Source of the DNA: an uncultured Clostridia bacterium
GTDB taxonomy: Bacteria > Bacillota > Clostridia > TANB77 > CAG-508
NCBI GenBank assembly: GCA_944386135.1
Contig: CALWZW010000004.1
Span: 1-64,000 of the forward strand
Direction of reading: 5' to 3'
DNA: 64,000 bases
Part shown: one piece after another, positions 22,117 through 31,491 of the stretch
Layout of the letters: each line of letters opens with the position of its first letter
Position numbering within the stretch: position 1 is the first letter of the stretch
Position numbers and translations under genes: made by a program
Notes under the pieces: model-generated
Database searches by the model: none
Told to the model about the DNA's origin: nothing
The model's input: only the letters and a program-made list of their open reading frames with translations

Positions 22117-23001
22117 TTAGTCTATGATATTTAGCTGCTCTAATACATTTTTATATTTTACGTAAAAAATTCCTGTGTCTTGTGTACTTAGGGAATTTTT
22201 TAATTCTTCTGTTAGTATATATGCTTTATTTATATTATATTTTCTTTCATCATCTACTAAATTTGCATCATTAACTAATCCCACCAATAAGTTTTCTGCT
22301 TTTACTATTTCAGTTTCCATCTTGTTCCAATTTTTTGTTTCAGCAAATGCATATGCATTTACTATATATGTTTTTGTCTCTAATGCTTTTGCCTTTATTT
22401 CATCTCCTAAATTTTTATCAAGAAACTTTGGTAAATAACTATATAATTTTGCAAGATACATACATGAAATAGCTTTATCTTTATTTTTTACATTAATAAT
22501 TGCTTCATCTAAATCATTGCTGAAATTTAAAATATCATCTGAATTTATACCTAAATCATATAAATCTAAAACTATACTTGACCATGTGGAACATAATATT
22601 TCAAGTTCTCCTTCTATAGATTTCCAATCTACTTCTTGATTTTCTTTTATTATTGTTTCTTGTTCCATTTTACTTAAAGTTTTTTCTTTACTATCAGTTC
22701 CACTTTCGGCACTATCTTCCTGATCATTACTTTGCTGTTCTTTTTCTGATGAATTGCTCGATGAACTTGTAGTTTCAACTTTAGAAAGTACAACTTTATA
22801 GTTTTGTAAATCGATATTATTCAAATAGTTTATTAGACTTAATAATTTTGTATCTAAGTAACTTATTTCTTCTTTGTTTCTATTAGTTTGATTAGGACTT
22901 TCTTTTGCACTTGACAATATTGAAAAAGTAAAAATTATTCCACTAATTATTGCTAGTATAATTATTATTTTTGAAGTAGTATTTAAAAATTTATTTCCCA
23001 T
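22117..23001 (-). CDS. hypothetical membrane-anchored protein
   Basis: A 294-residue protein with an N-terminal membrane helix (IIIILAIISGIIFTFSIL). A low-complexity Ser/Glu/Gln linker (about residues 75-105) follows, then an all-helical domain. No family recognised. The domain is probably outside the membrane. The coding frame is intact, without in-frame CGG. Confidence 0.6.
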   Translation of the reverse strand: MGNKFLNTTSKIIIILAIISGIIFTFSILSSAKESPNQTNRNKEEISYLDTKLLSLINYLNNIDLQNYKVVLSKVETTSSSSNSSEKEQQSNDQEDSAESGTDSKEKTLSKMEQETIIKENQEVDWKSIEGELEILCSTWSSIVLDLYDLGINSDDILNFSNDLDEAIINVKNKDKAISCMYLAKLYSYLPKFLDKNLGDEIKAKALETKTYIVNAYAFAETKNWNKMETEIVKAENLLVGLVNDANLVDDERKYNINKAYILTEELKNSLSTQDTGIFYVKYKNVLEQLNIID

Positions 23002-23170
23002 TTTATCCTAAGTTTAATTTATTTAATTAAACTACTCCTTTCTTTTTTATTTTGATATTATTATTTGTAAAAATCGTATTCTTTATTCTTGAGCACATAT
23101 TTTTTATCAGTTTGTGCAAAATATTAGCATATTTGTTTTACAATACTTGTTTTTCAAAATGGAGGTTTTT

Positions 23171-23452
23171 ATGAATACAATTGTTAATATTTATAGTGAT
23201 AAAATCGGAGAAATTTCAAGATTTTTATCAAGTTTTTATAAGAAAAATATTTTTCTTCCTAATGATTTAAAGTGGGAAAAAATTTTTGAAAATCCTATAG
23301 AAATAGCTGACATTATCGGAACTTTTATTGACAATAAAGATGCATATAAAATTAATATGTGGATTAGTTTGGATCAAGGTGCCTTTATAAATGTAACTGA
23401 AAATAACGCTGACAAATTAATAAGGTATCTTTATGAAAGATACCCTTACTAA
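23171..23452 (+). CDS. small hypothetical protein
   Basis: A 93-residue soluble protein beginning MNTIVNIYSDKIGEISRFL and ending YLYERYPY. The ATG at 23171 with TGGAGG directly upstream is preferred over the longer open frame. Not recognised. Confidence 0.65.
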   Translation: MNTIVNIYSDKIGEISRFLSSFYKKNIFLPNDLKWEKIFENPIEIADIIGTFIDNKDAYKINMWISLDQGAFINVTENNADKLIRYLYERYPY

Positions 23453-23457
23453 TTTAA

Positions 23458-23892
23458 TTATTCATTTTCTTCTTTTTTTATTTCTTCTTCCTCTTTGCTT
23501 TCTTCTTGTTGTTCACTTTTTTCTTCTTCCTTTTCTTGTTTGAATCCGCAATTAGGACAGTAATTTGCACTTATTTCTATTTCTGCATAGCAATTTTTGC
23601 ATTGTCTTTTCTCATTTAATTTTAATATTTCATTTTTGCAATTTACTATTTTATCTGATAAGATTTGTATTTCTTCACATCTTTGATTTAATTCTTCTAA
23701 ATCTGTTTTTTCACCTTTTACAAATTTTTCATATACATATTCACCAATTTCTATATATATATCTTTTATATCTCCTTTATATTCATTAATTTGCATTTTA
23801 ATTTTTGTTTCTTTTGCAATTTTTGATGTTTTTTCGGCTGTAAATTTATATGTTTTGCTTGCAGCATCTCCTATTTTCTCAAGTATTTCCAT
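23458..23892 (-). CDS. zinc-ribbon domain protein
   Basis: A 144-residue protein. The N-terminal 95 residues are a predicted coiled coil (EILEKIGDAASKTYKFTAEK and following). A zinc ribbon CKNCYAEIEISANYCPNCG follows, then a very acidic Glu/Lys tail. This design is common among clostridial zinc_ribbon_2 proteins of unknown role. It is convergent with the preceding plus-strand gene, 5 bases apart. Confidence 0.7.
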   Translation of the reverse strand: MEILEKIGDAASKTYKFTAEKTSKIAKETKIKMQINEYKGDIKDIYIEIGEYVYEKFVKGEKTDLEELNQRCEEIQILSDKIVNCKNEILKLNEKRQCKNCYAEIEISANYCPNCGFKQEKEEEKSEQQEESKEEEEIKKEENE

Positions 23893-23958
23893 ATCTTAAT
23901 CCCTCCAATTTTCTTTAAGTATATTTTTCTTCATAACTAAAAAAATTATACAATTTTT

Positions 23959-24945
23959 TTAAAATTCTGATTTTTTGCCCCTAAGCATAAGTCTATTTAC
24001 TGCTTCTTTTGGAGATAGATTATTATACAATATATCATATACTGTATTTAAGATTGGCATATCAATTTTACATTTTTTCCCTAATTCATATGCAACTTCT
24101 ATATTATCTATACTTTCTATTACCATTCCTACTTCTTTTCTTGCTTCTTCTATTGTTCTGCCTTGGCCTATTAACATTCCTGCTTTTCTATTTCTGCTAT
24201 GTTCACTTAAGCAAGTTACAATTAAGTCTCCAAGTCCAGTTAGTCCATAAAATGTTTCTTTTTCTCCGCCAAGTGCTTCTCCAAGTTCTACTATTTCTTT
24301 TAGTCCTCTTGTTATTAAAGCTGCAAAGCTATTATCTCCTAAATTTAATCCTGCTGCAACTCCTGCGCAAAATGCTATTATATTTTTTAAAGCGCCACCA
24401 AGTTCTACTCCTTTTACATCTTTACATGTATATATTCTTAGTGATTTACTCATAAATTCTTCTTGTATCATATTATTTACATCATCATATTCCGATGCAA
24501 TGACAAGTGCTGTTGGAATTTCTATTGAAACTTCTTCTGCATGGCTTGGTCCTGAAAGTACTGCAATTCTAGAATTTGGAAGTTCTTCTTTCATTACATC
24601 ATCTAATGTTTTTAATGTTTCTTTTTCAAATCCTTTAGAACAAATTACAACTATTTGATTTGTTATGTATTGTTTATATTTTTTTACTGTATCACGTGTA
24701 AACTTTGAAGGTGTAACATGTAAGATAATGTCTGTTCCTTCTATTGCTTCTTCTAATGAATTAGTACAATATACATTTTCTGGTATTTTTGCTTTTGGTA
24801 AAAACTTACATTTTCTTTCATTGTTTATTAAGTTTTTTTCCTCTTCTGTAAATGACCATATTTTTATATTGTGTCCTATTAATCCTAAATTTATTGCAAG
24901 TGCGACTCCCCAACTTCCACTTCCTATTATGCATATATTTTTCAT
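23959..24945 (-). CDS. gpsA: glycerol-3-phosphate dehydrogenase [NAD(P)+]
   Basis: Makes sn-glycerol 3-phosphate from DHAP for phospholipid synthesis. Full length at 328 residues, with the nucleotide motif IGSGSWGVALA, CSKGFE, SGPSHAEEV, the catalytic lysine in GALKNIIAFCAG and LTGLGDLIVTC. It is transcribed after plsY, the next step user of glycerol 3-phosphate. Confidence 0.95.
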   Translation of the reverse strand: MKNICIIGSGSWGVALAINLGLIGHNIKIWSFTEEEKNLINNERKCKFLPKAKIPENVYCTNSLEEAIEGTDIILHVTPSKFTRDTVKKYKQYITNQIVVICSKGFEKETLKTLDDVMKEELPNSRIAVLSGPSHAEEVSIEIPTALVIASEYDDVNNMIQEEFMSKSLRIYTCKDVKGVELGGALKNIIAFCAGVAAGLNLGDNSFAALITRGLKEIVELGEALGGEKETFYGLTGLGDLIVTCLSEHSRNRKAGMLIGQGRTIEEARKEVGMVIESIDNIEVAYELGKKCKIDMPILNTVYDILYNNLSPKEAVNRLMLRGKKSEF

Positions 24946-24988
24946 CTTTACTATTCCTTTCTTATGTATTTTAGTTTATAAAAGTTAC

Positions 24989-25023
24989 TTCTATAAGCCT
25001 TTTTTATAGAGAACTTATAGAAG
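24989..25023 (-). terminator. hairpin between plsY and gpsA
   Basis: A perfect 10-bp stem CTTCTATAAG / CTTATAGAAG with a weak U-tract. It may be an attenuator rather than a full stop. Confidence 0.45.
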
Positions 25024-25043
25024 CAAAAATATTTTGATTTAAT

Positions 25044-25673
25044 TTATTTTTTGAATGATAATTTATTTTCTGTTCCCGATAATATTCTTTTTATATTTGC
25101 TCTGTGATTAAATATAACTATTAGTGCAAGTAATATGCTAAATATTATATAGTTACCACCTATTATAAAATATTCTCTTCCTACCTGACATATTACAAGT
25201 ACTGGATAAAGAATTGCTGCTGTAACAGAACCTGCTGATACCATTCTTGTTACTGCCATAATAATAAGTGCAAATACTAAGCAAACAAGACCTATTTGCC
25301 AGTTAATACAAATTAATATTCCAAGTGAAGTTGCAACACCTTTTCCTCCTCTAAATTCAAAAAAGATTGGAAAAGTATGTCCTATTACAACTGCAAGTGC
25401 GGCAATTTGTACAAGTAAAGCTCCATCTACTCCTTCAATTATTTTATCTAAAAGACATGCTATAAGTATTGCTACTACACCTTTTAGTATATCACATACA
25501 AGCGTAATTGCAGCTGCTTTTTTTCCTACATTTCTTAGCATGTTTGTTGTTCCTGCATTTCCGCTTCCCTTATCTCTTACATCAAATCCTGCAAATTTTC
25601 TACTAAATATTACTGAAAAATTAATACTTCCTATTGCATAAGCTAGTATCGCCATTATTATATAAATTGTCAT
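25044..25673 (-). CDS. plsY: acyl-phosphate:glycerol-3-phosphate acyltransferase
   Basis: Integral membrane enzyme making lysophosphatidic acid. At 209 residues it has the three PlsY motifs: VRDKGSGNAGTTNMLR, the glycine-rich GHTFPIFFEFRGGKGVATSLG and IVIFNHRANIKRIL. It is the upstream partner of gpsA. Confidence 0.95.
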   Translation of the reverse strand: MTIYIIMAILAYAIGSINFSVIFSRKFAGFDVRDKGSGNAGTTNMLRNVGKKAAAITLVCDILKGVVAILIACLLDKIIEGVDGALLVQIAALAVVIGHTFPIFFEFRGGKGVATSLGILICINWQIGLVCLVFALIIMAVTRMVSAGSVTAAILYPVLVICQVGREYFIIGGNYIIFSILLALIVIFNHRANIKRILSGTENKLSFKK

Positions 25674-25717
25674 TTTTATTCCTCCCTTTTTTAAATTACT
25701 TTTTTATACATAATACG

Positions 25718-25842
25718 TAGAATAAAAAGAATTGTGCTTTTGGCTAGGCGTTCAAAAAAGAAATACCGGAAGCGTACTTGTTGTACGCTGAGGATTTTCT
25801 TTTGAAGAACAACAACGCCAAAACGCAATTATTTTTATTCTA
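25718..25842. repeat. long palindromic element D, overlapping the der stop
   Basis: The outer arms TAGAATAAAAA (25718) and TTTTTATTCTA (to 25842) continue inward with GAATTG...GC / GC...CAATT and GGCGTT / AACGCC. The tip hairpin is GCGTAC-TTGTT-GTACGC. The der stop codon (25835-25837) lies within the right arm. It may serve as the der terminator. Confidence 0.75.
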
Positions 25843-27165
25843 ATTCGTCTTTCTTTTCTCTAGCAACAATCTTAATCGGCGTTCCTGTCATTTTAAATTC
25901 TTTTCTTATATGATTTATTAAGTATCTTTCATAAGAGAAATGAAAAATATCTTTGTTATTTACAAATATTATAAATGTCGGTGGTTTTGTGCTTGCTTGT
26001 GTTACATATAATATTTTAAGTCTTCTTCCCTTGTCTGTTGGTGGTTGAGTTATTGCTATTGCTTCATTTATTACTTGATTTAGCATTCCTGTTGGCACTC
26101 TCATGCTATTGTATTTATTTACTTCATTAATCATTTCGAATAACTTATTTACCCTTTGTCCTGTTTTGGCCGATATAAATATTATAGGTGCATAGCTTAA
26201 ATATGCTAATTTTTGATAAATGTCTTTTTTGAAATTTTCTAATGTATGATTATCTTTTTCTACTTCATCCCATTTATTTACAACTATTATTATTCCTTTT
26301 CCTGCTTCGTGAGCTTCTCCTGCAATTTTTGTATCTTGGTCTGTTATTCCGTTCTGTTGCATCAATCATAAGTAAACATACGTCTGCTCTTTCTATTGCA
26401 AGCATAGTTCTTATAATACTATATCTTTCTATATTATCTTTTATTTTATTCTTTCTTCTAAGTCCCGCAGTATCAATAAATATATATTTTCCATATTCAT
26501 TTTCAAAAGGTGAGTCAATTGCATCTCTCGTAGTTCCTGCTATGTCACTAACTATAACTCTATTAGTTCCTAAAATCTTATTTACAAGTGATGATTTTCC
26601 AACATTTGGCTTTCCGAATTAATGCAACTTTTACAATATCTTCTTCGTTTTCTTCTTCGTCTTGATTCGGAAATTTTTTATATATTTCATCTAATACATC
26701 TCCTATTCCTGATGCATTTACTGAAGATACTGCAAAAGGTTCTCCTATTCCTAAATTATAGAATTCATATATGTCATTATTGGTATTTCCGAAATTATCT
26801 GACTTATTGCATACAAGAACTATTGGTTTTTTTGATTTTCTAAGTAATATACTTATTTCTTTATCCGCTTCTGTTACTCCTTGTTTTATATCTGTTACAA
26901 ATACTATTACATCTGCTATATCTATAGCAATTTCTACCTGTTCTCTCATACTTGTTTCAATTATACTATCTGATTTTTCTTCTATTCCTGCCGTATCTAC
27001 TAAAGTAAAACTTTTTCCTCTCCAATTTGTATCTGCATATATTCTATCTCTTGTAACTCCGGGTTTATCTTCTACTATTGATATTTTTTCTCCTATTATA
27101 TAATTAAAAAAAGTTGATTTTCCAACATTTGGTCTTCCTACTATTGCAACAATTGGTTTTGCCAC
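25835..27165 (-). CDS. der: ribosome-assembly GTPase Der (EngA), two CGG +1 sites
   Basis: An essential GTPase with two G domains and a C-terminal KH-like domain, needed for 50S maturation. G domain 1 has [22 protein letters not shown] and NKSD. G domain 2 has [20 protein letters not shown] and NKWDE. The second P-loop itself holds a +1 site: at 26614-26616 the strand reads ATT-C-GGA-AAG, giving [12 protein letters not shown]. The second site at 26349-26351 reads GAA-C-GGA-ATA, giving [18 protein letters not shown]. The corrected length of 442 residues is normal. Without both shifts domain 2 cannot be made. Confidence 0.94.
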
Positions 27166-27189
27166 TTTCTCACTCCCTTTCTTCTAAAT

Positions 27190-27688
27190 TTAATATGTTA
27201 TCTTTCCTTCTAGCAATTCATCATTTTTTATCCACTCTTCTACACTTATTGTTTTATATTCGTTTTTCCCTGTTCTTACTATTACTTGCTTTATTCCCGC
27301 ATTTATTATCATTTTTTTACAAAGCTGACAAGAGTCTGCGTTTTCTTCATATTCTCCTGTGTCTTTTCTAATTCCTGCTAAATAAAGTGTAGAGTCTATC
27401 ATGTCTTTTCTTGATGCACTTATTATTGCATTTTGTTCTGCATGTACTGATCTGCATGCATCATATCCTCCGATGCCTCATATCTGGAAGTATTTTCTTT
27501 TTAGTACAATATCCAAGGTCTATACAGTTTTTTCTCCCTCTTGGTGCTCCAGTATATCCTGTTGCAATTATTTCGTCATTTTTTACTATTATACATCCAT
27601 AGTTTTTTCTAAGACAAGTTCCTCTACCTGCAACCGCTTCTGCAATTGATAAATAATACTCTACTTTATCTACTCTTTTTCCCTCCAT
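27190..27688 (-). CDS. comEB: dCMP deaminase (ComEB-like), one CGG +1 site
   Basis: A zinc-dependent deoxycytidylate deaminase, 165 residues when corrected, supplying dUMP. It has MEGKRVDKVEYYLSIAEAVA, GTCLRKNYGCIIV, GYTGAPRGRKNC, the zinc motif SVHAEQNAII and LCKKMIINAGI (C-x-x-C). Frame 0 breaks at 27470-27472, reading CAT-C-GGA-GGA. Dropping C gives MRHGGYDACRSVHAEQNA. The zinc His-Ala-Glu motif lies about 10 codons after the site, so no active enzyme is made unless the frame changes. Confidence 0.9.
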
Positions 27689-27750
27689 ATCTTCTCCTTT
27701 TTTATGTTTGTTATTATATCATACATCCAATTTTTTAACAAGCATTTTTA

Positions 27751-27785
27751 AAGCCTGATAAGTTTTCTTCTTATCAGGCTTTTTG
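27751..27785 (-). terminator. terminator of rubredoxin
   Basis: A perfect 13-bp stem AAAGCCTGATAAG / CTTATCAGGCTTT lies just past the rubredoxin stop. Confidence 0.85.
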
Positions 27786-27788
27786 TTT

Positions 27789-27929
27789 TTATTCTTCTAC
27801 TTTTTTGAACATAGATTTAGGAACTCCACATAAAGGACATACCCATGTATCTGGTAAATCTTCAAATTTCACTTCTTCTGTTGCATCATCATAGATATAT
27901 CCGCATACTGTACATACATATTTATTCAT
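27789..27929 (-). CDS. rubredoxin
   Basis: A 46-residue iron-sulphur electron carrier with the two iron-binding pairs [12 protein letters not shown] and [13 protein letters not shown]. It lies 24 bases downstream of rubrerythrin. Together they form an oxidative-stress unit in which rubredoxin can feed electrons to rubrerythrin for peroxide reduction. Confidence 0.93.
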   Translation of the reverse strand: MNKYVCTVCGYIYDDATEEVKFEDLPDTWVCPLCGVPKSMFKKVEE

Positions 27930-27953
27930 GCTTTATTCTCCTTTTTATAAATT

Positions 27954-28493
27954 TTAATAATTTTCTGCTTTTATTTCAAAATAAGCTTTTGCGTGGCTAC
28001 ATACTGGGCAAATTTCTGGAGCAGACTTTCCAATTACGATATGTCCGCAATTTCTACATTTCCAAATTCTGTCTCCATCTTTAGAAAATACTAGTCCTTC
28101 TTTTACATTTTCTAGTAATTTTAAATATCTTGCTTCATGCTCTTTTTCTATTTTTCCAACTTCTTCAAAAAGATAAGCTATATGGTCAAATCCTTCTTCT
28201 TTTGCTTCTTTAGCCATTCTGTCATACATATCTGTCCATTCATAGTTTTCACCAGCAGCTGCTGCTTTTAGGTTTTCTTCTGTTGAGGCAATGTCTCCTC
28301 CGTTTAAAAGTTTAAACCACATTTTAGCATGTTCTTTTTCATTATTTGCTGTTTCTTCAAATAATGCAGCTATTTGCTCATATCCTTCTTTTTTTGCTTT
28401 ACTTGCAAAATATGTGTATTTATTTCTTGCTTGAGATTCTCCTGCAAAAGCTTCCATTAAGTTTTTCTCTGTTTTTGATCCTTTTAATTCCAT
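27954..28493 (-). CDS. rbr: rubrerythrin
   Basis: A non-haem di-iron peroxidase of anaerobes, 179 residues. The ferritin-like four-helix part has the diiron ligands in [29 protein letters not shown] and [11 protein letters not shown]. The C-terminal rubredoxin-like domain has CRNCGHIV and [11 protein letters not shown]. It has a good promoter and ribosome-binding site (AGGAGG). No in-frame CGG occurs. Confidence 0.96.
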   Translation of the reverse strand: MELKGSKTEKNLMEAFAGESQARNKYTYFASKAKKEGYEQIAALFEETANNEKEHAKMWFKLLNGGDIASTEENLKAAAAGENYEWTDMYDRMAKEAKEEGFDHIAYLFEEVGKIEKEHEARYLKLLENVKEGLVFSKDGDRIWKCRNCGHIVIGKSAPEICPVCSHAKAYFEIKAENY

Positions 28494-28530
28494 TAATATT
28501 ACCTCCTATAATTTAATCTCTGTTGCTATT

Positions 28531-28559
28531 TTTATATCATATTTTCACCTTAAAATCAA
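28531..28559 (-). promoter_or_regulatory. promoter of rubrerythrin-rubredoxin
   Basis: TTGATT (28554-28559) and TATAAA (28531-28536) on the minus strand, spacer 17 bases. Confidence 0.7.
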
Positions 28560-28605
28560 GCTTATTTTGTTTTTTCATAAAATCTTATTATTTTTTTAGT
28601 TTTTA

Positions 28606-28614
28606 TGATATAAT
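28606..28614 (+). promoter_or_regulatory. extended -10 promoter of cdd
   Basis: TGATATAAT is an extended -10 (TGnTATAAT) with no good -35, 41 bases before the cdd start. Confidence 0.6.
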
Positions 28615-28654
28615 ATTTTTAGCAAAAATAATTTTTTTATTATACGGAGGTTTT

Positions 28655-29044
28655 ATGGTAGATTTAGACAAATTAATTAAAGTAGCAAAAGATGTTCGCG
28701 AGAGGGCTTATGTTCCTTATTCTGGATTTAAAGTTGGTTGTGCATTACTTACAAAAAATGGTAAAATTTTTTCAGGTTGTAATGTTGAGAATCATGGTAT
28801 AATGGCAATATGTGCAGAAAGAGTTGCTTTTTGCAAAGCTATTTCTGAAGGAGAAAAAGATTTTGAAGCTTTACTTGTTATAGGTGGTAAAGATGATTTA
28901 ATATATACAACTCCTTGTGGATACTGCAGACAATTTATATCTGAATTTTGCCAAAAAGATTTTCCAATTTATATGTACTATGGCGATAATAAACTTGACA
29001 AGAAAACTTTGGAAGAACTACTTCCAGATAATTTTAATTTATAG
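28655..29044 (+). CDS. cdd: cytidine deaminase
   Basis: A zinc enzyme of pyrimidine salvage converting cytidine to uridine, 129 residues. The zinc and catalytic motifs are MAICAERVAFCKAI and TPCGYCRQFISEF, the C-A-E variant of the tetrameric class, with the substrate motif VPYSGFKVGCALL. The start at 28655 follows ACGGAGG. The longer open frame upstream is not used. Confidence 0.95.
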   Translation: MVDLDKLIKVAKDVRERAYVPYSGFKVGCALLTKNGKIFSGCNVENHGIMAICAERVAFCKAISEGEKDFEALLVIGGKDDLIYTTPCGYCRQFISEFCQKDFPIYMYYGDNKLDKKTLEELLPDNFNL

Positions 29045-29121
29045 TTTTTATACAAATAATTCACTTATGATTTCCTCCTTACATATTATGTATTATACAC
29101 AATATATAAGGAGGATTTAAA

Positions 29122-29472
29122 ATGTGTAATTGCAGACGTAGAAAATGTTGCTGTCTATATAACACATGTAATGATGATGACAAGCATTTATATGAGACTT
29201 TATGTAATAATATGACATGCAATAATAATAATTACAATAATAATTGTAGCTGCGGATTTGATGAAGATGAAGATGTATTTCCTTCAAACCCAATGTTTGG
29301 TCAAAGTTATGTGCCTTTTCAAACTATGAATCAAACTTACATGCCTTGTTCTGGTTTAGAGAAAGGTACTATTTTCCCTGAGCTTGTTAGTGAATACTGT
29401 CCTGGTCAATCAATGGAGGAAATTCAATATATTGCAGATACAAATACAATAAAGGAGGGCTGTAACAGATGA
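29122..29472 (+). CDS. cotJA: spore coat protein CotJA
   Basis: A 116-residue protein with a Cys- and Asn-rich N-terminus (CNCRRRKCCCLYNTC) and the CotJA domain at the C-terminus (PELVSEYCPGQSMEEIQYI). It is the first gene of cotJABC and overlaps cotJB by 4 bases. AGGAGG precedes the ATG. In Bacillus subtilis the operon is expressed in the mother cell under SigE. The sequence before it (29045-29121) is short, and I cannot assign a sigma-factor site with confidence. Confidence 0.88.
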   Translation: MCNCRRRKCCCLYNTCNDDDKHLYETLCNNMTCNNNNYNNNCSCGFDEDEDVFPSNPMFGQSYVPFQTMNQTYMPCSGLEKGTIFPELVSEYCPGQSMEEIQYIADTNTIKEGCNR

Positions 29473-29804
29473 GTAATAATTTTCAAAGTTATGAATGTTC
29501 AAGTGATGCAATTGACGTTATAGAAAGTAGAATTAACAGCTCTTGCCAAGATAATAATGAAACACGTGCTGAAATGTTAAAGAAAATTAAATGCTATAAT
29601 TTTGCAGTAATAGAACTTGGATTATATTTAGATACTCATCCTGATGATGAAAGAGCTATTTGCTTGCATAATAGCTATTCAAAGACTCTTAAAGAGTTAA
29701 AAGATAAGTATCAAAAAGTTTATGGCCCGCTTAGTATCTTCTATCCATGTAATAAATGGCGTTGGCTTGAAGAACCTTGGCCATGGGAAGGAGGTATCTT
29801 CTAA
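29469..29804 (+). CDS. cotJB: spore coat protein CotJB
   Basis: A 111-residue CotJB-family protein with the core MLKKIKCYNFAVIELGLYLD and the C-terminal FYPCNKWRWLEEPWPWEGG. It overlaps cotJA (ATGA) and cotJC (TAATG), so translation is probably coupled. Confidence 0.92.
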   Translation: MSNNFQSYECSSDAIDVIESRINSSCQDNNETRAEMLKKIKCYNFAVIELGLYLDTHPDDERAICLHNSYSKTLKELKDKYQKVYGPLSIFYPCNKWRWLEEPWPWEGGIF

Positions 29805-30493
29805 TGTGGACTTATAATAAAATGTTAGAATATCCTATAAATATAAAGGAAACAAATACTGAGCTTGCTAAAAATATAATATCTCAATATGGTGGTCCTG
29901 ATGGTGAGCTTGCCGCTTCTCTTAGATATCTATCTCAAAGATTTGGAATGCCAGACCAAAAATCAAAAGCTATTTTAAATGATGTGGGCACAGAAGAACT
30001 TGCTCATTTAGAAATGGTTGGAACTATTGTGCACCAATTAGTAAGAAATGCTTCTATTGAGGAGATTGAAGCTGGTGGTCTTTCTCCATATTATACAGAC
30101 CACGGCTTAGGTGTATATCCTCAAGCAGCATCAGGTATGCCTTTTAATGCAACTTGTCTTGCCGTAAAAGGTGACCCTATAGCTGACCTTCAGGAGGATT
30201 TAGCTGCTGAACAAAAAGCTCGTGCAACTTATGAAAAATTAATTGATTTATGTAGAGATTATCCAGATGTTGTTGACCCTCTTAAGTTTTTAAGAGAAAG
30301 AGAAATTGTTCACTTCCAAAGATTTGGAGAAGCTTTAAGAGGTGTTCAAGAAAAGCTTGCAACAAAGAAATTTTATATGGATAGCAATAATCCGATGTTT
30401 ACAAATAATCAAAATAGCTCATCAATGAATAATTGTAATATGCAAAATATGAACATGAATACAAATTATAATTCTTGTGGTTGTGGAAGATAA
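29804..30493 (+). CDS. cotJC: spore coat manganese catalase CotJC
   Basis: A 229-residue Mn-catalase-type protein with di-metal ligands in LAASLRYLSQRFGMP, DVGTEELAHLEMVGTIVHQL, DLAAEQKARATYE and REREIVHFQRFGEAL. It decomposes peroxide at the spore coat. The start ATG at 29804 overlaps the cotJB stop. The C-terminal 35 residues are Asn/Met-rich and specific to this strain group. A terminator follows. Confidence 0.95.
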   Translation: MWTYNKMLEYPINIKETNTELAKNIISQYGGPDGELAASLRYLSQRFGMPDQKSKAILNDVGTEELAHLEMVGTIVHQLVRNASIEEIEAGGLSPYYTDHGLGVYPQAASGMPFNATCLAVKGDPIADLQEDLAAEQKARATYEKLIDLCRDYPDVVDPLKFLREREIVHFQRFGEALRGVQEKLATKKFYMDSNNPMFTNNQNSSSMNNCNMQNMNMNTNYNSCGCGR

Positions 30494-30510
30494 ATTTTTA
30501 TATAATATAT

Positions 30511-30542
30511 AAAAGACATCCTAAAGCTTAGGGTGTCTTTTC
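30511..30542 (+). terminator. terminator of cotJABC
   Basis: The stem AAAAGACATCCTAA / TTAGGGTGTCTTTT ends in a U-run. Confidence 0.85.
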
Positions 30543-30614
30543 TTGAAATTATTAGCTAATAACAAACTAGCACTTATTTTCATAATATACAATAAAAAGA
30601 ATGGAGGTTATTTT

Positions 30615-31139
30615 ATGTGCTCTATATGTAATAATATATTTAAAATATTAATTGCAACTTTAATCCTTACTTTCGTAATAGTTCTAGTAATTGTTATTGT
30701 AAATTTTCAAAATGTCGATAAATCGCCTAATATTCTTGTTTCTATTGCAAGACCTGGAGATAATGTAACTCTTGGAACTACAACAATTAAATTTAGTCAA
30801 AATGAAATTATAGAAGGAACTGCAATTAGTCATGAAGAAGGTAGTGATGAAATAAATATAAATGAAACTGGTATATATCAGATATCTTATCAGTTATTTG
30901 GTGTTCAAGATGTAACAGGTACTTTTAATTTTAATGCTGTTTTATTAGTAAATAATCAGCCATTAAACGACACTTTTAATCAATCCCCTGTAATAAGAAA
31001 TAGTACAAGTAACAGAATGACTTTGACAAGTACAGTTATTTTAAGGCTTCAAGCAGGCGATATCCTAAAATTAGAAGGAGTTTCTATTGAAGATATAAGG
31101 TATGATAACGCAAGAATTGATATAGAAAAAATAGGTTAA
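30615..31139 (+). CDS. membrane-anchored C1q/BclA-C-like protein
   Basis: A 174-residue protein. After MCSICNN an N-terminal helix (ILIATLILTFVIVLVIVIV) anchors it. The rest (from about residue 45) is a predicted beta jelly roll like the C-terminal domain of BclA and C1q/TNF-type spore-surface proteins: ININETGIYQISYQLFG, FNAVLLVNNQPL and STVILRLQAGDILKLEG. The start at 30615 follows TGGAGG. Its place after cotJABC suggests a spore-surface role. That is inference. Confidence 0.65.
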   Translation: MCSICNNIFKILIATLILTFVIVLVIVIVNFQNVDKSPNILVSIARPGDNVTLGTTTIKFSQNEIIEGTAISHEEGSDEININETGIYQISYQLFGVQDVTGTFNFNAVLLVNNQPLNDTFNQSPVIRNSTSNRMTLTSTVILRLQAGDILKLEGVSIEDIRYDNARIDIEKIG

Positions 31140-31169
31140 AAAAGACATCCAGAATTTGGATGCCTTTTT
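31138..31169 (+). terminator. bidirectional terminator
   Basis: The stem AAAAAGACATCC / GGATGCCTTTTT lies between the C1q-like gene and the convergent rpmF. Confidence 0.75.
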
Positions 31170-31184
31170 ATTGTATCTTTAAAC

Positions 31185-31373
31185 TTAAGCGTTTTCTTCA
31201 TCAACTTTTACAGCTGGTTTTCCATTATAGTATCCACAGTTTGAACAAGCTCTATGTGGTAATACTGGTTCATGACAATGTGAGCAAGTCGCAATACTTG
31301 GTTTTTCAACTTTCCATGTAGATCTTCTTAATCCTGTTCTTGCTTTTGACCATCTTCTTTTTGGTTGTGCCAT
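31185..31373 (-). CDS. rpmF: 50S ribosomal protein L32
   Basis: A 62-residue protein with the L32 signature AQPKRRWSKARTGLRRSTW and a zinc ribbon CSHCHEP...CSNCGYY. It is the zinc-binding (C+) form. AGGAGG precedes the ATG. Confidence 0.96.
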   Translation of the reverse strand: MAQPKRRWSKARTGLRRSTWKVEKPSIATCSHCHEPVLPHRACSNCGYYNGKPAVKVDEENA

Positions 31374-31491
31374 CTCTAATTACCTCCTTTTTATTACGAC
31401 TATCTATAATATGTTTATAATTAATTTCAGTCATATTTTAGTATTATACTAAAAAAATGTTCATTTGTCAATACTTAATTTCAACTTCAGC

